Assembly: GCA_964419145.1 (NCBI GenBank)
Contig: CAYQOM010000001.1
Location: forward strand, 496,001 to 560,000
From: UBA2336 sp964419145
Lineage (GTDB): Bacteria; Bacteroidota; Bacteroidia; Cytophagales; Cyclobacteriaceae
Length of the DNA: 64,000 nt
Direction: 5' to 3'
The position numbers and the translations under genes were made by a program. Under the pieces are notes generated by a model that ran no database searches, was not told the origin of the DNA, and saw only the letters and a program-made list of their open reading frames with translations. Shown here piece by piece: positions 53,543 through 62,552 of this stretch (position 1 is the first letter of the stretch; every line of letters starts with the position of its first letter).

Positions 53543-54850
53543 TTATTTCGCGTACATATAATCCACCGTCACGTTCAGCATTGCCTTCAGTCCGGTGAGC
53601 ATGGCACGCTCGTCAATCATGAAATCGGGTGTGTGGTGTGCCGGGGCTTTAGCCGGATCCTGACCGGGTGGTAAGCCGCCAATGAAAAAGAAAAACCCTG
53701 GAATCTTTTTCTGATAGAAAGCAAAGTCTTCCGCACCGGTTACGGCATTGATGCGCACGACTTTGTCTGTGCCCGCTGCCTTTTGCAAACTGCCCACCAT
53801 TTTTTCCGTAAGGGCCGGATCGTTGTAGGTGATTGGTGTCATTTTGGTAATGTTCACTTCTGCTGTTGCACCTGCACTCTCAGCAATTTTAGTAGCAGTT
53901 AAGCGTATGCGCTCATGAATTTTATCCTGCATGCCTTCATCCAGTGTGCGGATGGTACCCGCCATAAAGGCTTCTTCCGGAATAATGTTTTCACGAATAC
54001 CGGCTTGTATTCTTCCAATGGTAATCACTGCGGCTTCTTTGGTAAGTTCGGTTTGTCTGCTTACAATGGTTTGCAACCCGGTAATAATCTGTGCCGAAAC
54101 CACAATCGGGTCAACGCTTTTCCACGGATAGGCTCCATGTGCCTGAACGCCTTTTACTTTTATGGAGAACCAATCGGATGCAGCCATGGTACCTGCGGGC
54201 CGATAGGTAATCATGCCCAACGGAGTAGCGGAGTTGATGTGCAAACCAAAAATCACATCGGGTTTCGGATTTTCCAATACGCCTTCTTTCACCATTAAAT
54301 CCGCACCACCTTCTTCACCAGCAGGCGCGCCTTCTTCAGCTGGTTGAAATATAAACTTGATAGTACCTTTCAATTCATTTTTATTCTTCGATAGTATTTC
54401 TGCCACCGCCATGAGTATGGCCACGTGCGTATCATGCCCGCAAGCATGCATCACACCGGTTTCCTGTCCATTAAAAACGGCTTTCTCTTTCGAGGCAAAC
54501 GGCAAACTATTGCGCTCTGTAACCGGCAATGCATCCATATCCGCCCGAAGGGCAATTACCGGTCCCGGCTTGCCGGTACGCAACAACCCTACCACACCTG
54601 TGTGTGCCACACCGGTTTGTACCTCAAGGCCAAGTGCTTTTAAATGCTCCGCAACTTTCTGTGCGGTTTTTGTTTCACGATTTGAAAGTTCTGGATACTT
54701 ATGAAAATGCCTGCGCCACTCTATTACTTTCTGCTCAAGGGAAGCAGCTTGTTGATCAATTTTAGTTTGGAGTTTGGCAGGTGTTTGTGCCTGTAGCGCA
54801 CATGTGATCACAAGCAACACAGCAATCGGTACATATTTCATCATGGTCAT
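53543..54850 (-). CDS. Secreted M20 family amidohydrolase
   Basis: About 435 residues. Starts MTMMKYVPIAVLLVITCALQ (54850, or the internal ATGs at 54844/54841); the frame's extension to 54934 lies over the divergent Rieske gene. Metal motifs: MHACGHDTHVAILM, PAEEGAPAGEEGGA, GLHINSATPLG and GAEDFAFYQKKIPGFFFFIG. Members cleave N-acyl or aminoacyl amides (hippurate hydrolase-like). Probably periplasmic. Confidence 0.92.
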   Translation of the reverse strand: MTMMKYVPIAVLLVITCALQAQTPAKLQTKIDQQAASLEQKVIEWRRHFHKYPELSNRETKTAQKVAEHLKALGLEVQTGVAHTGVVGLLRTGKPGPVIALRADMDALPVTERNSLPFASKEKAVFNGQETGVMHACGHDTHVAILMAVAEILSKNKNELKGTIKFIFQPAEEGAPAGEEGGADLMVKEGVLENPKPDVIFGLHINSATPLGMITYRPAGTMAASDWFSIKVKGVQAHGAYPWKSVDPIVVSAQIITGLQTIVSRQTELTKEAAVITIGRIQAGIRENIIPEEAFMAGTIRTLDEGMQDKIHERIRLTATKIAESAGATAEVNITKMTPITYNDPALTEKMVGSLQKAAGTDKVVRINAVTGAEDFAFYQKKIPGFFFFIGGLPPGQDPAKAPAHHTPDFMIDERAMLTGLKAMLNVTVDYMYAK

Positions 54851-54905
54851 GTTTTTGATTTGAATCAAGATAGAAAAAAGGTGATCTTCGCCAAAGCTGA
54901 TTTGT

Positions 54906-55229
54906 ATGCAGTGGATTAAAATTTTCAACAGCATGGAAGAAGCTCAATCGCGTCTTCAATCCGATAAACCACAATTGGTGCTGATCGGTGAAAAAAGAAT
55001 ATGCCTGGTGAAGCGACAAAATCAGTTTTTTGCTGTGCAAGACAGGTGTACTCACAATGGCGAGTCGTTGAGCAAGGGCATGGTGAATTATCTGGGGGAA
55101 GTGATTTGCCCGTGGCACAACTATCGCTTTTCGCTTGAAACCGGACGCGAGTGTTCCAGCCGCTCAGCCGATCTTGTTACCTATCCGATTAAAGCCGAGC
55201 CGGATGGATTGTTTATTGGAGTATTTTGA
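54906..55229 (+). CDS. Rieske [2Fe-2S] protein
   Basis: 107 residues, a single Rieske domain with CTH (Cys48, His50) and CPWH (Cys68, His71) ligands. It looks like a NirD/ferredoxin-type soluble electron carrier. Its oxygenase or reductase partner is not nearby. Confidence 0.9.
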   Translation: MQWIKIFNSMEEAQSRLQSDKPQLVLIGEKRICLVKRQNQFFAVQDRCTHNGESLSKGMVNYLGEVICPWHNYRFSLETGRECSSRSADLVTYPIKAEPDGLFIGVF

Positions 55230-55271
55230 AATGTGTACTAGACCACGCATCTTTTCGTTTAGTTTACAACC

Positions 55272-56246
55272 ATGAAACTCATTCTTCCCATACTGCTCAT
55301 TTCCTTTACACTATCCGCCCAGGTTGAAATTCCTGCTCCGTTGACTCAGTTGCGCACCGGGGGGCCACTTCCGGAAAAAATAATGAGTGGCCGTTCCGTT
55401 GTTCTCTATAGTCCGTTGCTTACCAAAAAAGAAATCGATGATTTACATGCTGGTCTGGTTCGCAGTGGCATTGATGCCGTAGTGTACTTTGAGATCGATC
55501 GTGTTTTTGCCGGGCCAGATGTGGAAGATGCATTCAATAAATATTTTTCTACACGCGAAATAGAATGCCTGGTGATCTGCGATAAGCAAGAAAACAAGTA
55601 CTCCGTAACCATTACGCCTTTCAACGCTAAAGCAGGTTTTGTTGAACCCGGACAAAGTGCGTGGAGCACTTCTGATGCTTACCTGAAAGAAGCGTTAAGG
55701 CAACTGTACAGTCAGGCGCTTAATTCGTACAAGAAAGAAAACCTGCTGATCAGCGAAGTGCCAGAAGTAAATCTGAGTGTAAATGTAATCACCGCCAGGC
55801 GAACCGAAGCCTTTGCCACCGATTTAAAAGTGGACGGATTAGCCGTTCAGAAATTTGGTGACGATCGTGATGCAGAGCTGGAAGAAATCATGAAGTCGTA
55901 TCCATTCAAATATAAATTGGTTGATGCCGATATTCCTGAACCGGAGTTACGCAAACAGGGTCTGTTTTACATCCTTCGGTTTGTTCACTCACGCGGACCA
56001 ACAGCCAAAGCGCTTTTGGGCTACGAAGTTCGCGAGGGAGAAACCGCCCTGGTTTCGGTTACCTATGATAATGGTGTTGAGCGTGTAAAAACTATACCGG
56101 CAGAAACACCGGTGTATAAATTTTACTTTCGTCAGATTGAGTTTAACAACGTATTTCTAGGCACCAAATGGGATGCTGATGTAAGCTGGCAAAAGGGACT
56201 GCAAAATTTTATTATGGGATTTAAGCGTGAATTGCGCATAGAATGA
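55272..56246 (+). CDS. Secreted protein of unknown function
   Basis: 324 residues with a signal peptide (MKLILPILLISFTLSAQ). Alternating alpha/beta pattern, for example GRSVVLYSPLLTKKEIDDLH and ECLVICDKQENKYSVTITPF. No domain recognised. Monocistronic, downstream of the Rieske gene by 42 bases and possibly cotranscribed. Confidence 0.6.
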   Translation: MKLILPILLISFTLSAQVEIPAPLTQLRTGGPLPEKIMSGRSVVLYSPLLTKKEIDDLHAGLVRSGIDAVVYFEIDRVFAGPDVEDAFNKYFSTREIECLVICDKQENKYSVTITPFNAKAGFVEPGQSAWSTSDAYLKEALRQLYSQALNSYKKENLLISEVPEVNLSVNVITARRTEAFATDLKVDGLAVQKFGDDRDAELEEIMKSYPFKYKLVDADIPEPELRKQGLFYILRFVHSRGPTAKALLGYEVREGETALVSVTYDNGVERVKTIPAETPVYKFYFRQIEFNNVFLGTKWDADVSWQKGLQNFIMGFKRELRIE

Positions 56247-56365
56247 TCCTGATCATAAAATACAGTTTTGGCCTTTATATAACTTACAACTCACTTTTTT
56301 CGTTGAATAAACAAGTGGTTGTTGGCGGGCATGAAGCTTGCCTATAGTAACAAAACAGTTGGTTT

Positions 56366-56752
56366 ATGAAGAAGTTGGCAACATTTCTGGTTTTGGTTTG
56401 CAGCACTGCTTTTGCGTGGGGATACTCTTCCAGCATCGCTATTCAAACAGCTAAAGCTTCTTCCATGCAGGTTTATATCAACGGAAAACTTTTCAACAAG
56501 CAACCTGAAAAGTTTGTGCGCATTAAAAGCAATCCTGGAAAATTTAAAGTAGAAGTAAAGGTACTCAACCCATACGACAAAGTGTGGTACATGGTACGCA
56601 GGGAAATACAGGTTGAAAAAGGTTTTGAGTTTTACTACAAAGTGGAATTTGCTGAAGGCAAGCGCCCCGTGCTAAAAGCCATTCGCAGGTATCCGGTATA
56701 CAGTCATTATTTTTTAAATCCTGCCTTGTACAACCGGCATCCGTCTACTTAG
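56366..56752 (+). CDS. Small secreted protein of unknown function
   Basis: 128 residues; signal peptide residues 1-19 (ending WGYSS). A PEGA-like beta-sheet pattern (SMQVYINGKLFNKQPEKFVR, NPGKFKVEVKVLNPYDKVWY) is seen. Its last codons overlap the convergent Gly-rich membrane gene by 8 bases. Confidence 0.6.
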   Translation: MKKLATFLVLVCSTAFAWGYSSSIAIQTAKASSMQVYINGKLFNKQPEKFVRIKSNPGKFKVEVKVLNPYDKVWYMVRREIQVEKGFEFYYKVEFAEGKRPVLKAIRRYPVYSHYFLNPALYNRHPST

Positions 56753-57074
56753 CTGGCTGATTGCGTGACCGCATAATCAAAACCGCCACCAAAATAATCA
56801 GCAACAGGGTGATCGGTCTTGGAAACGAAACATATGGAGAGTAAAAATCGCAGTCGAATATTCCGCCAAAAATCCAGCTGAAAAATTCTCCGATCACACC
56901 GAAGATGGCGCCCAATATTCCGCCAATCGCTCCAAAAATTCCGGCAATAAGGCCAACAGCCGCACCGAATAAACCCATGACCAGTCCAAATATGCCTCCG
57001 GCCAGGCCGATCCATATCGGAAAAGTCAGTATCAATAAAATAACAATGAGTACGGTGGAGGTAGATTTGGCCAT
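56745..57074 (-). CDS. Gly/Ala-rich membrane protein
   Basis: About 109 residues starting MAKSTSTVLIVILLILTFP at 57074 (the frame can be extended to 57107). A long run of small residues (GGIFGLVMGLFGAAVGLIAG, IFGAIGGILGAIFG) forms tightly packing helices, and a last helix (PITLLLIILVAVLIM) ends the protein. Function unknown; the glycine-zipper-like pattern suggests oligomerisation in the membrane. Confidence 0.65.
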   Translation of the reverse strand: MAKSTSTVLIVILLILTFPIWIGLAGGIFGLVMGLFGAAVGLIAGIFGAIGGILGAIFGVIGEFFSWIFGGIFDCDFYSPYVSFPRPITLLLIILVAVLIMRSRNQPAK

Positions 57075-57324
57075 TGTTGTTGCAATTTTTGAGTATTCGC
57101 CTGCCAAAATCCTTCCACTTTTAAAAAATGCGCTTTGCGTTCAATTTTAAGGGAAAACCAGATTTTTGGATGCGGCTTTCGTTCGCATCTGAACACCAGT
57201 TGTGTACGTTTTTGTGGGACTTGCCCCGCTGATTTTAATCATTAACCAGTGGTACTTTGAACGATTTTTAATCGGTTAACATTTGCCATATTGCAATTGG
57301 CCTTGGCCAGAACCTAAACTAGTT

Positions 57325-58986
57325 TTGAGAAGAAGTATATTTTGTTGGTTCCTGCTGATTTTGATTTTCAGCTTACCTGCGTTTTCGCAGCAGGTTGTAG
57401 AGGGCCGTGTGGTGGATAAACAAACCGGTGAGCCGGTACCTTTTGCATCTATCGGTATTGTGGGTACATCAAAGGGAACCAGTTCAAACCTGAACGGACA
57501 ATTTTCACTGAGTGTAATCGAGCCATTTTCCATAAAAATTTCCTGTGTCGGGTATGAGTCGCGGCTCATCAATACGATTGAAGCCTTGAAGACAATTGAA
57601 CTTAAACCCACCATTGTTCAGTTGCGCGAAATCATTGTAACCAAACGCAAGCCCGTTGATCCGGCAAAGATTGTTCGTAAAGCGCTGGCCAACGTGAAGC
57701 ACAATTACGACAACACACCACACCTTCAAAAATTTTTCTATCGGCATTATTGTAAAGATGATGATGCCTATGGCCGGTTGATTGAAGCTTTTGTAGATGT
57801 GTGGAAGCCTTACGGCTACAAGGGCACGCAAACCGCATCGGGTGAGCGAGAAGAAATACGCGTAACCCAACTGCGCAGAAGCTTGGACAAAACTGTTGCC
57901 GCACAAGGGCACGAACCTATCGGGATTGGAAATATTCTTCATGCCGATATTGTTGGCTACCAACATCGCCAGAAAAAAGAACAAATTGATTTTTATAACA
58001 CGGTCAGTAATCTCAAAGCCGATTTTAATTACTATACCTTTTCTTACGATGCGATTACCGTTCACGATGGGCAGGAGGTTTACCTGATTGGATACATCAG
58101 CAAAGAAGATTCCGTGCTGACAACATCGGGCTATCGCAAGCAGCCGCATGCTACCGGCACGTTATACATCACAACGGATACACATGCCATAGTTAAAACT
58201 GAACAAACAAAAACCTACGGAACACACACCATTGAAACCGCAGCGTTTTACCGGAAGTACGAAGACAAATATTATCCGTATCACTTCATTCAAGAAGGCG
58301 AAAGTCATTTTGTGGATGGCGGTTCACACCTGTACCATGTTGAGTTGGTAGCAACTGAGATTCTACACGATCCGCAGCAAAGTTTTGTTGGAAAATTGCC
58401 GGGCAAAGAAGAGTTGCTTAAAATTCCATACGACTCCGCTTTTTGGAAGAACGCTACGATACTAAAAACCACTCCGCTTGAAGATGAAATTATTCGTGAC
58501 TTGGGCGGTGGCACTTCGTTGAATGCACAGTTTGTACGGTATCAGAAATACGAGTGGAGCACCTCCGATGGAGGAAACGACAGTGAAGAAAAATTTAACT
58601 GGTTTCGTGATTTTAATCAGGGAAAACAACCGCTGTACCTCGTGTTCTGGAATAGCACGTGTAATCTTACGTGCCTTCAGCAACTGGAAGAGGCCAAGCG
58701 ATTTCAACGTGCCTTTCGAAATAACCTAACAGTGGTTATGCTTTCGCTCGATGATGACCCGGTAATGTGGAATCAATTCGTTAACCGGTATAACTTGTTT
58801 GCTGATGGAATCATCAACTACCGGATCGGAAGTAAATCAGACCTGGCCAAGGAATTCAGAATAAAGAAAGCGCCTTCGTTTATTTTGTTGGATAAAAACA
58901 GTGAAGCAATTAACCCAACCGGTAAGGAAGCAACTGAGCCTTTAAGCGAAAGCGATTTAAAAGCTTTGATTCACACGGTACAATAA
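57325..58986 (+). CDS. CarboxypepD-regulatory / thioredoxin-like fusion protein
   Basis: About 553 residues. Signal peptide RRSIFCWFLLILIFSLPAFS, then a CarboxypepD_reg-like beta-sandwich (GRVVDKQTGEPVPFASIGI), a central region like outer-membrane-associated DUF5686-type proteins (about 100-400), and a C-terminal thioredoxin-like domain (about 430-550) with active-site region FWNSTCNLTCLQQL, i.e. CxxxC rather than CxxC. There is no ATG in the first 400 codons, so a non-ATG start is needed: TTG 57325 fits the signal peptide; TTG 57283 is the upstream alternative. TAGTTTTG at 57320 resembles a -7 box. Confidence 0.78.
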   Translation: MRRSIFCWFLLILIFSLPAFSQQVVEGRVVDKQTGEPVPFASIGIVGTSKGTSSNLNGQFSLSVIEPFSIKISCVGYESRLINTIEALKTIELKPTIVQLREIIVTKRKPVDPAKIVRKALANVKHNYDNTPHLQKFFYRHYCKDDDAYGRLIEAFVDVWKPYGYKGTQTASGEREEIRVTQLRRSLDKTVAAQGHEPIGIGNILHADIVGYQHRQKKEQIDFYNTVSNLKADFNYYTFSYDAITVHDGQEVYLIGYISKEDSVLTTSGYRKQPHATGTLYITTDTHAIVKTEQTKTYGTHTIETAAFYRKYEDKYYPYHFIQEGESHFVDGGSHLYHVELVATEILHDPQQSFVGKLPGKEELLKIPYDSAFWKNATILKTTPLEDEIIRDLGGGTSLNAQFVRYQKYEWSTSDGGNDSEEKFNWFRDFNQGKQPLYLVFWNSTCNLTCLQQLEEAKRFQRAFRNNLTVVMLSLDDDPVMWNQFVNRYNLFADGIINYRIGSKSDLAKEFRIKKAPSFILLDKNSEAINPTGKEATEPLSESDLKALIHTVQ

Positions 58987-59030
58987 AAAAAAGAGGTTGT
59001 CTCAAAAGAAAATGCTTTTGTAACAACCTC
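58985..59030 (-). terminator. Rho-independent terminator of the fad operon
   Basis: GAGGTTGT (58993-59000) pairs with ACAACCTC (59023-59030), with an inner CAAAAG/CTTTTG pair. On the minus strand it is followed by a run of eight or more T residues, so it ends fadE transcription; it may also act on the plus strand. Confidence 0.85.
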
Positions 59031-59053
59031 CTCCGGTTCTATTCTATTCTTGA

Positions 59054-60856
59054 TTAAAACGGATACGCTCCTTTTTCAATCACATGGTTCGCCACCTTTC
59101 TTCTTGCCTCTTTTAAGTTATAGGCCTCTATCTTGGTGAAGCGCTTCAATCCCATTAACATTAAGCGTTGCTCATCGCCTTCGGCAAACGAGGCAATGGC
59201 TTCACGACCTGCTGAGGCCGCCTTGTTCACAGCATGGTGCAGGTAAATCATAGCCATCTCTTTTTGAAGTTCGCAGGCTTGTTCACCACGCTGACTAATC
59301 AGTTTCTCAACACGCAACAAAGCCGACTCGGCAACATATCCTTCAATAAGCATGTCGGCCAGGTTCATGAGTATTTCCTGCTCGTCCGAAAGTTTCATCA
59401 TGAACTTTTGTACCGCTGCACCTGCTACCATCAGACCGGCTTTCTTCAAATTGGCCAGCACTTTTTTCTCTTTTACAAAAACGCCTTCCTCTTCGCTTGC
59501 TCCGAAATCCGGAATAGACATTAATTCCTTCTGCACCGCCATAGCAGGATTCATCAGGTCGAGCGTACCTTTCATCGCGCGTTTCAAAATCATATCGATG
59601 GTAAGCAAACGGTTGATTTCGTTGGTGCCTTCAAATATCCGGTTAATGCGGGCATCGCGGTACGCGCGATCCATCGGGCCTTCAGCCGAAAAGCCCATGC
59701 CTCCATAAATCTGAACACCTTCATCCACGGTAAAGTCAAGTACTTCCGATCCGTGCACTTTCAGAATCGCACATTCAATGGCGAACTCCTCCAGCGATTT
59801 CAACCTGGCTTTGCCTGGCTCCATGCCACCTGCGATAAACGCATGATAGGCATCTTCAATATTTTGTGAAGCCCGGTAATGTGCCGACTCAGATGCAAAC
59901 ACTTTCGTACACATCTCAGCAATTTTGTGCTTGATCGCACCGAAGCTGGCGATTGGTGTTCCAAACTGCTTACGCTCCTTCGAATAATTTACAGCGGTTG
60001 AAATGCACATCTTACTTCCGCCAACGGCCGCAACACCCAATTTTATCCTTCCGATGTTCAGAATGTTAACGGCAATCTTAAAACCGTTTTCACGCTCACT
60101 CAACAAGTTTTCAACCGGTACTTTACAATCGTTAAAGAAAATCTGGCGGGTTGATGAGCCCTTGATACCCATCTTCTTCTCCTCCTCGTTCATGGTGATG
60201 CCACCAAAGGCTTTCTCCACAATAAACGCACTCAGGTTTTTATCATTATCAATTTTGGCGAACACCACATACACATCGGCAAAACCACCGTTGGTGATCC
60301 ACATTTTTTGTCCGTTGATGATGTAATGTTTTCCATCTGCACTTAGCGTGGCTTTTGTCTTTCCGGAGTTGGCATCAGAGCCTGAATCAGGTTCTGTTAA
60401 GCAGTATGCTGCCTTAAATTCACCTGAAGCAAGTTTCGGAATATATTTTTTCTTTTGCTCTTCATTACCATAATAGAGAATTGGCAATGTACCGATACCG
60501 GTGTGTGCCGAGATGGCCACTGCAAACGAATGTCCTGCTCCCAACACTTCAGCGATCAGCATAGCCGTATTGAAGTCCATGCCGAAGCCACCAAGTTCTT
60601 GTGGAACAGAGGTGCCCAACAAACCCAGTTCACCGGCTTTATCCAATAACGATGGCATCAATTCCGGATGCTTCATCGAATCAATTTCATCGAGGCGTGG
60701 ATGAATTTCTTTCTTCAAAAAATCCTCACACTGCTGCTTGATCATCAATTGTTCTTCATTGAATTCTTCGGGGATGAAGATTTCATGCGCCTGCGTTTCA
60801 CGAATCAGGAACTCTCCTCCTTTGATTGCGTTTTTGGTTTCTACTGCTGTACTCAT
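59054..60856 (-). CDS. fadE: Acyl-CoA dehydrogenase (FadE type, long form)
   Basis: 600 residues. Standard acyl-CoA dehydrogenase core (CLTEPDSGSDANSGKTKATL, KMWITNGGFADVYVVFAK, GIKGSSTRQIFFND, QIYGGMGFSAEGPMDRAYRDARINRIFEGTNEI with the catalytic Glu in FEGTNEI) plus a C-terminal extension of about 180 residues as in Bacillus FadE. Catalyses the first step of beta-oxidation with FAD. Last gene of the fadN-fadA-fadE-type operon. Confidence 0.93.
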   Translation of the reverse strand: MSTAVETKNAIKGGEFLIRETQAHEIFIPEEFNEEQLMIKQQCEDFLKKEIHPRLDEIDSMKHPELMPSLLDKAGELGLLGTSVPQELGGFGMDFNTAMLIAEVLGAGHSFAVAISAHTGIGTLPILYYGNEEQKKKYIPKLASGEFKAAYCLTEPDSGSDANSGKTKATLSADGKHYIINGQKMWITNGGFADVYVVFAKIDNDKNLSAFIVEKAFGGITMNEEEKKMGIKGSSTRQIFFNDCKVPVENLLSERENGFKIAVNILNIGRIKLGVAAVGGSKMCISTAVNYSKERKQFGTPIASFGAIKHKIAEMCTKVFASESAHYRASQNIEDAYHAFIAGGMEPGKARLKSLEEFAIECAILKVHGSEVLDFTVDEGVQIYGGMGFSAEGPMDRAYRDARINRIFEGTNEINRLLTIDMILKRAMKGTLDLMNPAMAVQKELMSIPDFGASEEEGVFVKEKKVLANLKKAGLMVAGAAVQKFMMKLSDEQEILMNLADMLIEGYVAESALLRVEKLISQRGEQACELQKEMAMIYLHHAVNKAASAGREAIASFAEGDEQRLMLMGLKRFTKIEAYNLKEARRKVANHVIEKGAYPF

Positions 60857-60886
60857 TTTCTTTTCATTGACATAAGTATCAAGACG

Positions 60887-61252
60887 TTAGATATAAGACT
60901 CCTGGCGCAACGTCTTGATCAAGCCAAAAGTCATTTTTTGTATTTCAGAAAGTTTTAATACGAATTTTTCAAGCTGATCCTGACTAATCAACTCAACATC
61001 AAAAGACAGAATCAGGAGTGTCTCAAGCTCATAAGATGAGCCCAGGCTAATATTGAGAAATTGCGCAAAATCCTTATCCGTATTACGGCCTGATCCTTCC
61101 GCAATATTGGATGGAATTGAAACTGCACATCTTCGTAGCTGAGAAATTAATCCATATTTTTCGGATGAAGGAAAATAAGCAGTCAGCTCATAGACTTCCT
61201 TTACAAGTTGTCTTGATGATTGCCAAACTTTTAATTCCTTGAAATTGTGCAT
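60887..61252 (-). CDS. Four-helix-bundle (IVS/bAvd-like) protein
   Basis: About 121 residues from MHNFKELKVWQSSRQLVKEV; QLRRCAVSIPSNIAEGSGR is the diagnostic motif of the 23S rRNA intervening-sequence/four-helix-bundle family, which includes Avd of diversity-generating retroelements. Stand-alone members are scattered and of unknown function. It interrupts the fad operon between thiolase and acyl-CoA dehydrogenase, bordered on both sides by related AGTCTTAA-type boxes. Frame can extend to 61300, overlapping fadA; 61252 is preferred. Confidence 0.85.
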   Translation of the reverse strand: MHNFKELKVWQSSRQLVKEVYELTAYFPSSEKYGLISQLRRCAVSIPSNIAEGSGRNTDKDFAQFLNISLGSSYELETLLILSFDVELISQDQLEKFVLKLSEIQKMTFGLIKTLRQESYI

Positions 61253-61283
61253 AGTCTTAGTACTAAAGTCTTGCGTCTTAAGT

Positions 61284-62459
61284 CTAATTAAGAAGCTCAT
61301 AAATCCCCGCTACGCCCTGGCCTCCACCAACACACGCGGTAACCATACCGTACTTCTTATTTTGTCTGCGAAGCTCATTGAACAATTGCACGGATAAGCG
61401 CGCTCCGGATGATCCGAGCGGATGGCCTACAGCTATCGCGCCTCCGTTAACATTCAGCTTCTTACGATCAATGCCTAACTCTTTCACAACCGCCAACGCT
61501 TGTGCAGCAAAGGCTTCGTTGAGTTCAATCAAATCGATATCATTCAACTTCATGTTGGCCAACTTTAATGCTTTTGGAATAGCCGCCACCGGACCGATGC
61601 CCATGATGCGCGGATCCACACCAGCTGCTGCATAGCTCACCATGCGCGCGATGGGTTTTACATTCAATTGCTTCACCATGCGCTCGCTCATCACTACCAC
61701 AAAGGCTGCGCCATCAGATGTCTGCGATGAATTACCTGCTGTTACGGTTCCGCCCATGGCAAACACCGGCTTTAATTTTGACAGCCCTTCTACGGTTGTA
61801 TCTGCGCGGATACCTTCATCTGTCGCGACAGTAAACTCGCGGGTTTTCTTTTTGCCGCTCTCATCTACGTAAACTTCTTTTACCGTAATCGGCACCACTT
61901 CATCCTTGAACTTTCCGTCCTTCCACGCAGCCGCAGCCTTCATGTGCGATTCGTATGAAAACTGATCTTGCTCTTCGCGAGAGATTTTGAATTGCTTGGA
62001 AACTTCTTCTGCGGTTAACCCCATGCTGGTATAGTATGTGGGGTTTTCGGTCGCGATCTTATAATTGAGTGCAGTCTTGATTCCCATCACTGGCACCAGC
62101 GACATCGACTCCGTTCCTCCGGCAATGATCACATCCGCCATGCCGGCTTGAATGCGTTGACTCGCAATAGCAATCGTTTCAACTCCTGATCCGCAGTAAC
62201 GATTCACTACCATGCCGGGTGTATCAATACCCAATGCGAGGAGTGAAATCATTCTTCCCATCTGCATGCCTTGTTCTGCTTCGGGTACCGCATTGCCCAC
62301 AATCAAATCATCGATCATGCTATTCTCCAAACCAGGAACGGATTTAACCAGATGTTTGATTACATCTGCCGCCAAATCATCAGGCCTTACAAAACGAAAG
62401 CCTCCCTTTTTTGCTTTACCTACTCCGGTACGGTAACCTGCTACGATGTATGCGTCCAT
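61284..62459 (-). CDS. fadA: Acetyl-CoA acetyltransferase (thiolase)
   Basis: 391 residues. Nucleophile Cys89 in VNRYCGSGVETIA; NEAFAAQALAV; GHPLGSSGAR with the active-site His; second Cys in TACVGGGQG. Cleaves 3-ketoacyl-CoA in beta-oxidation. Middle of the operon fadN-fadA-fadE. Confidence 0.94.
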   Translation of the reverse strand: MDAYIVAGYRTGVGKAKKGGFRFVRPDDLAADVIKHLVKSVPGLENSMIDDLIVGNAVPEAEQGMQMGRMISLLALGIDTPGMVVNRYCGSGVETIAIASQRIQAGMADVIIAGGTESMSLVPVMGIKTALNYKIATENPTYYTSMGLTAEEVSKQFKISREEQDQFSYESHMKAAAAWKDGKFKDEVVPITVKEVYVDESGKKKTREFTVATDEGIRADTTVEGLSKLKPVFAMGGTVTAGNSSQTSDGAAFVVVMSERMVKQLNVKPIARMVSYAAAGVDPRIMGIGPVAAIPKALKLANMKLNDIDLIELNEAFAAQALAVVKELGIDRKKLNVNGGAIAVGHPLGSSGARLSVQLFNELRRQNKKYGMVTACVGGGQGVAGIYELLN

Positions 62460-62470
62460 ATTTTTATTTT

Positions 62471-62552
62471 TAGTAGTAAGACTTAAGTATTAAGTAGCAA
62501 GATGTTGCAGCAAGTCCTTTGTCTCGCTACTGATATCTTGCGTCTAACGTCT
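62471..62552. repeat. AGTC-rich intergenic element
   Basis: AAGACTTAAGTATTAAGTAG and TATCTTGCGTCTAACGTCTA face each other in opposite orientation. Related boxes occur at 61260-61287 and 60871-60900, that is at every junction of the fad operon around fadA and the four-helix gene. Confidence 0.5.
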
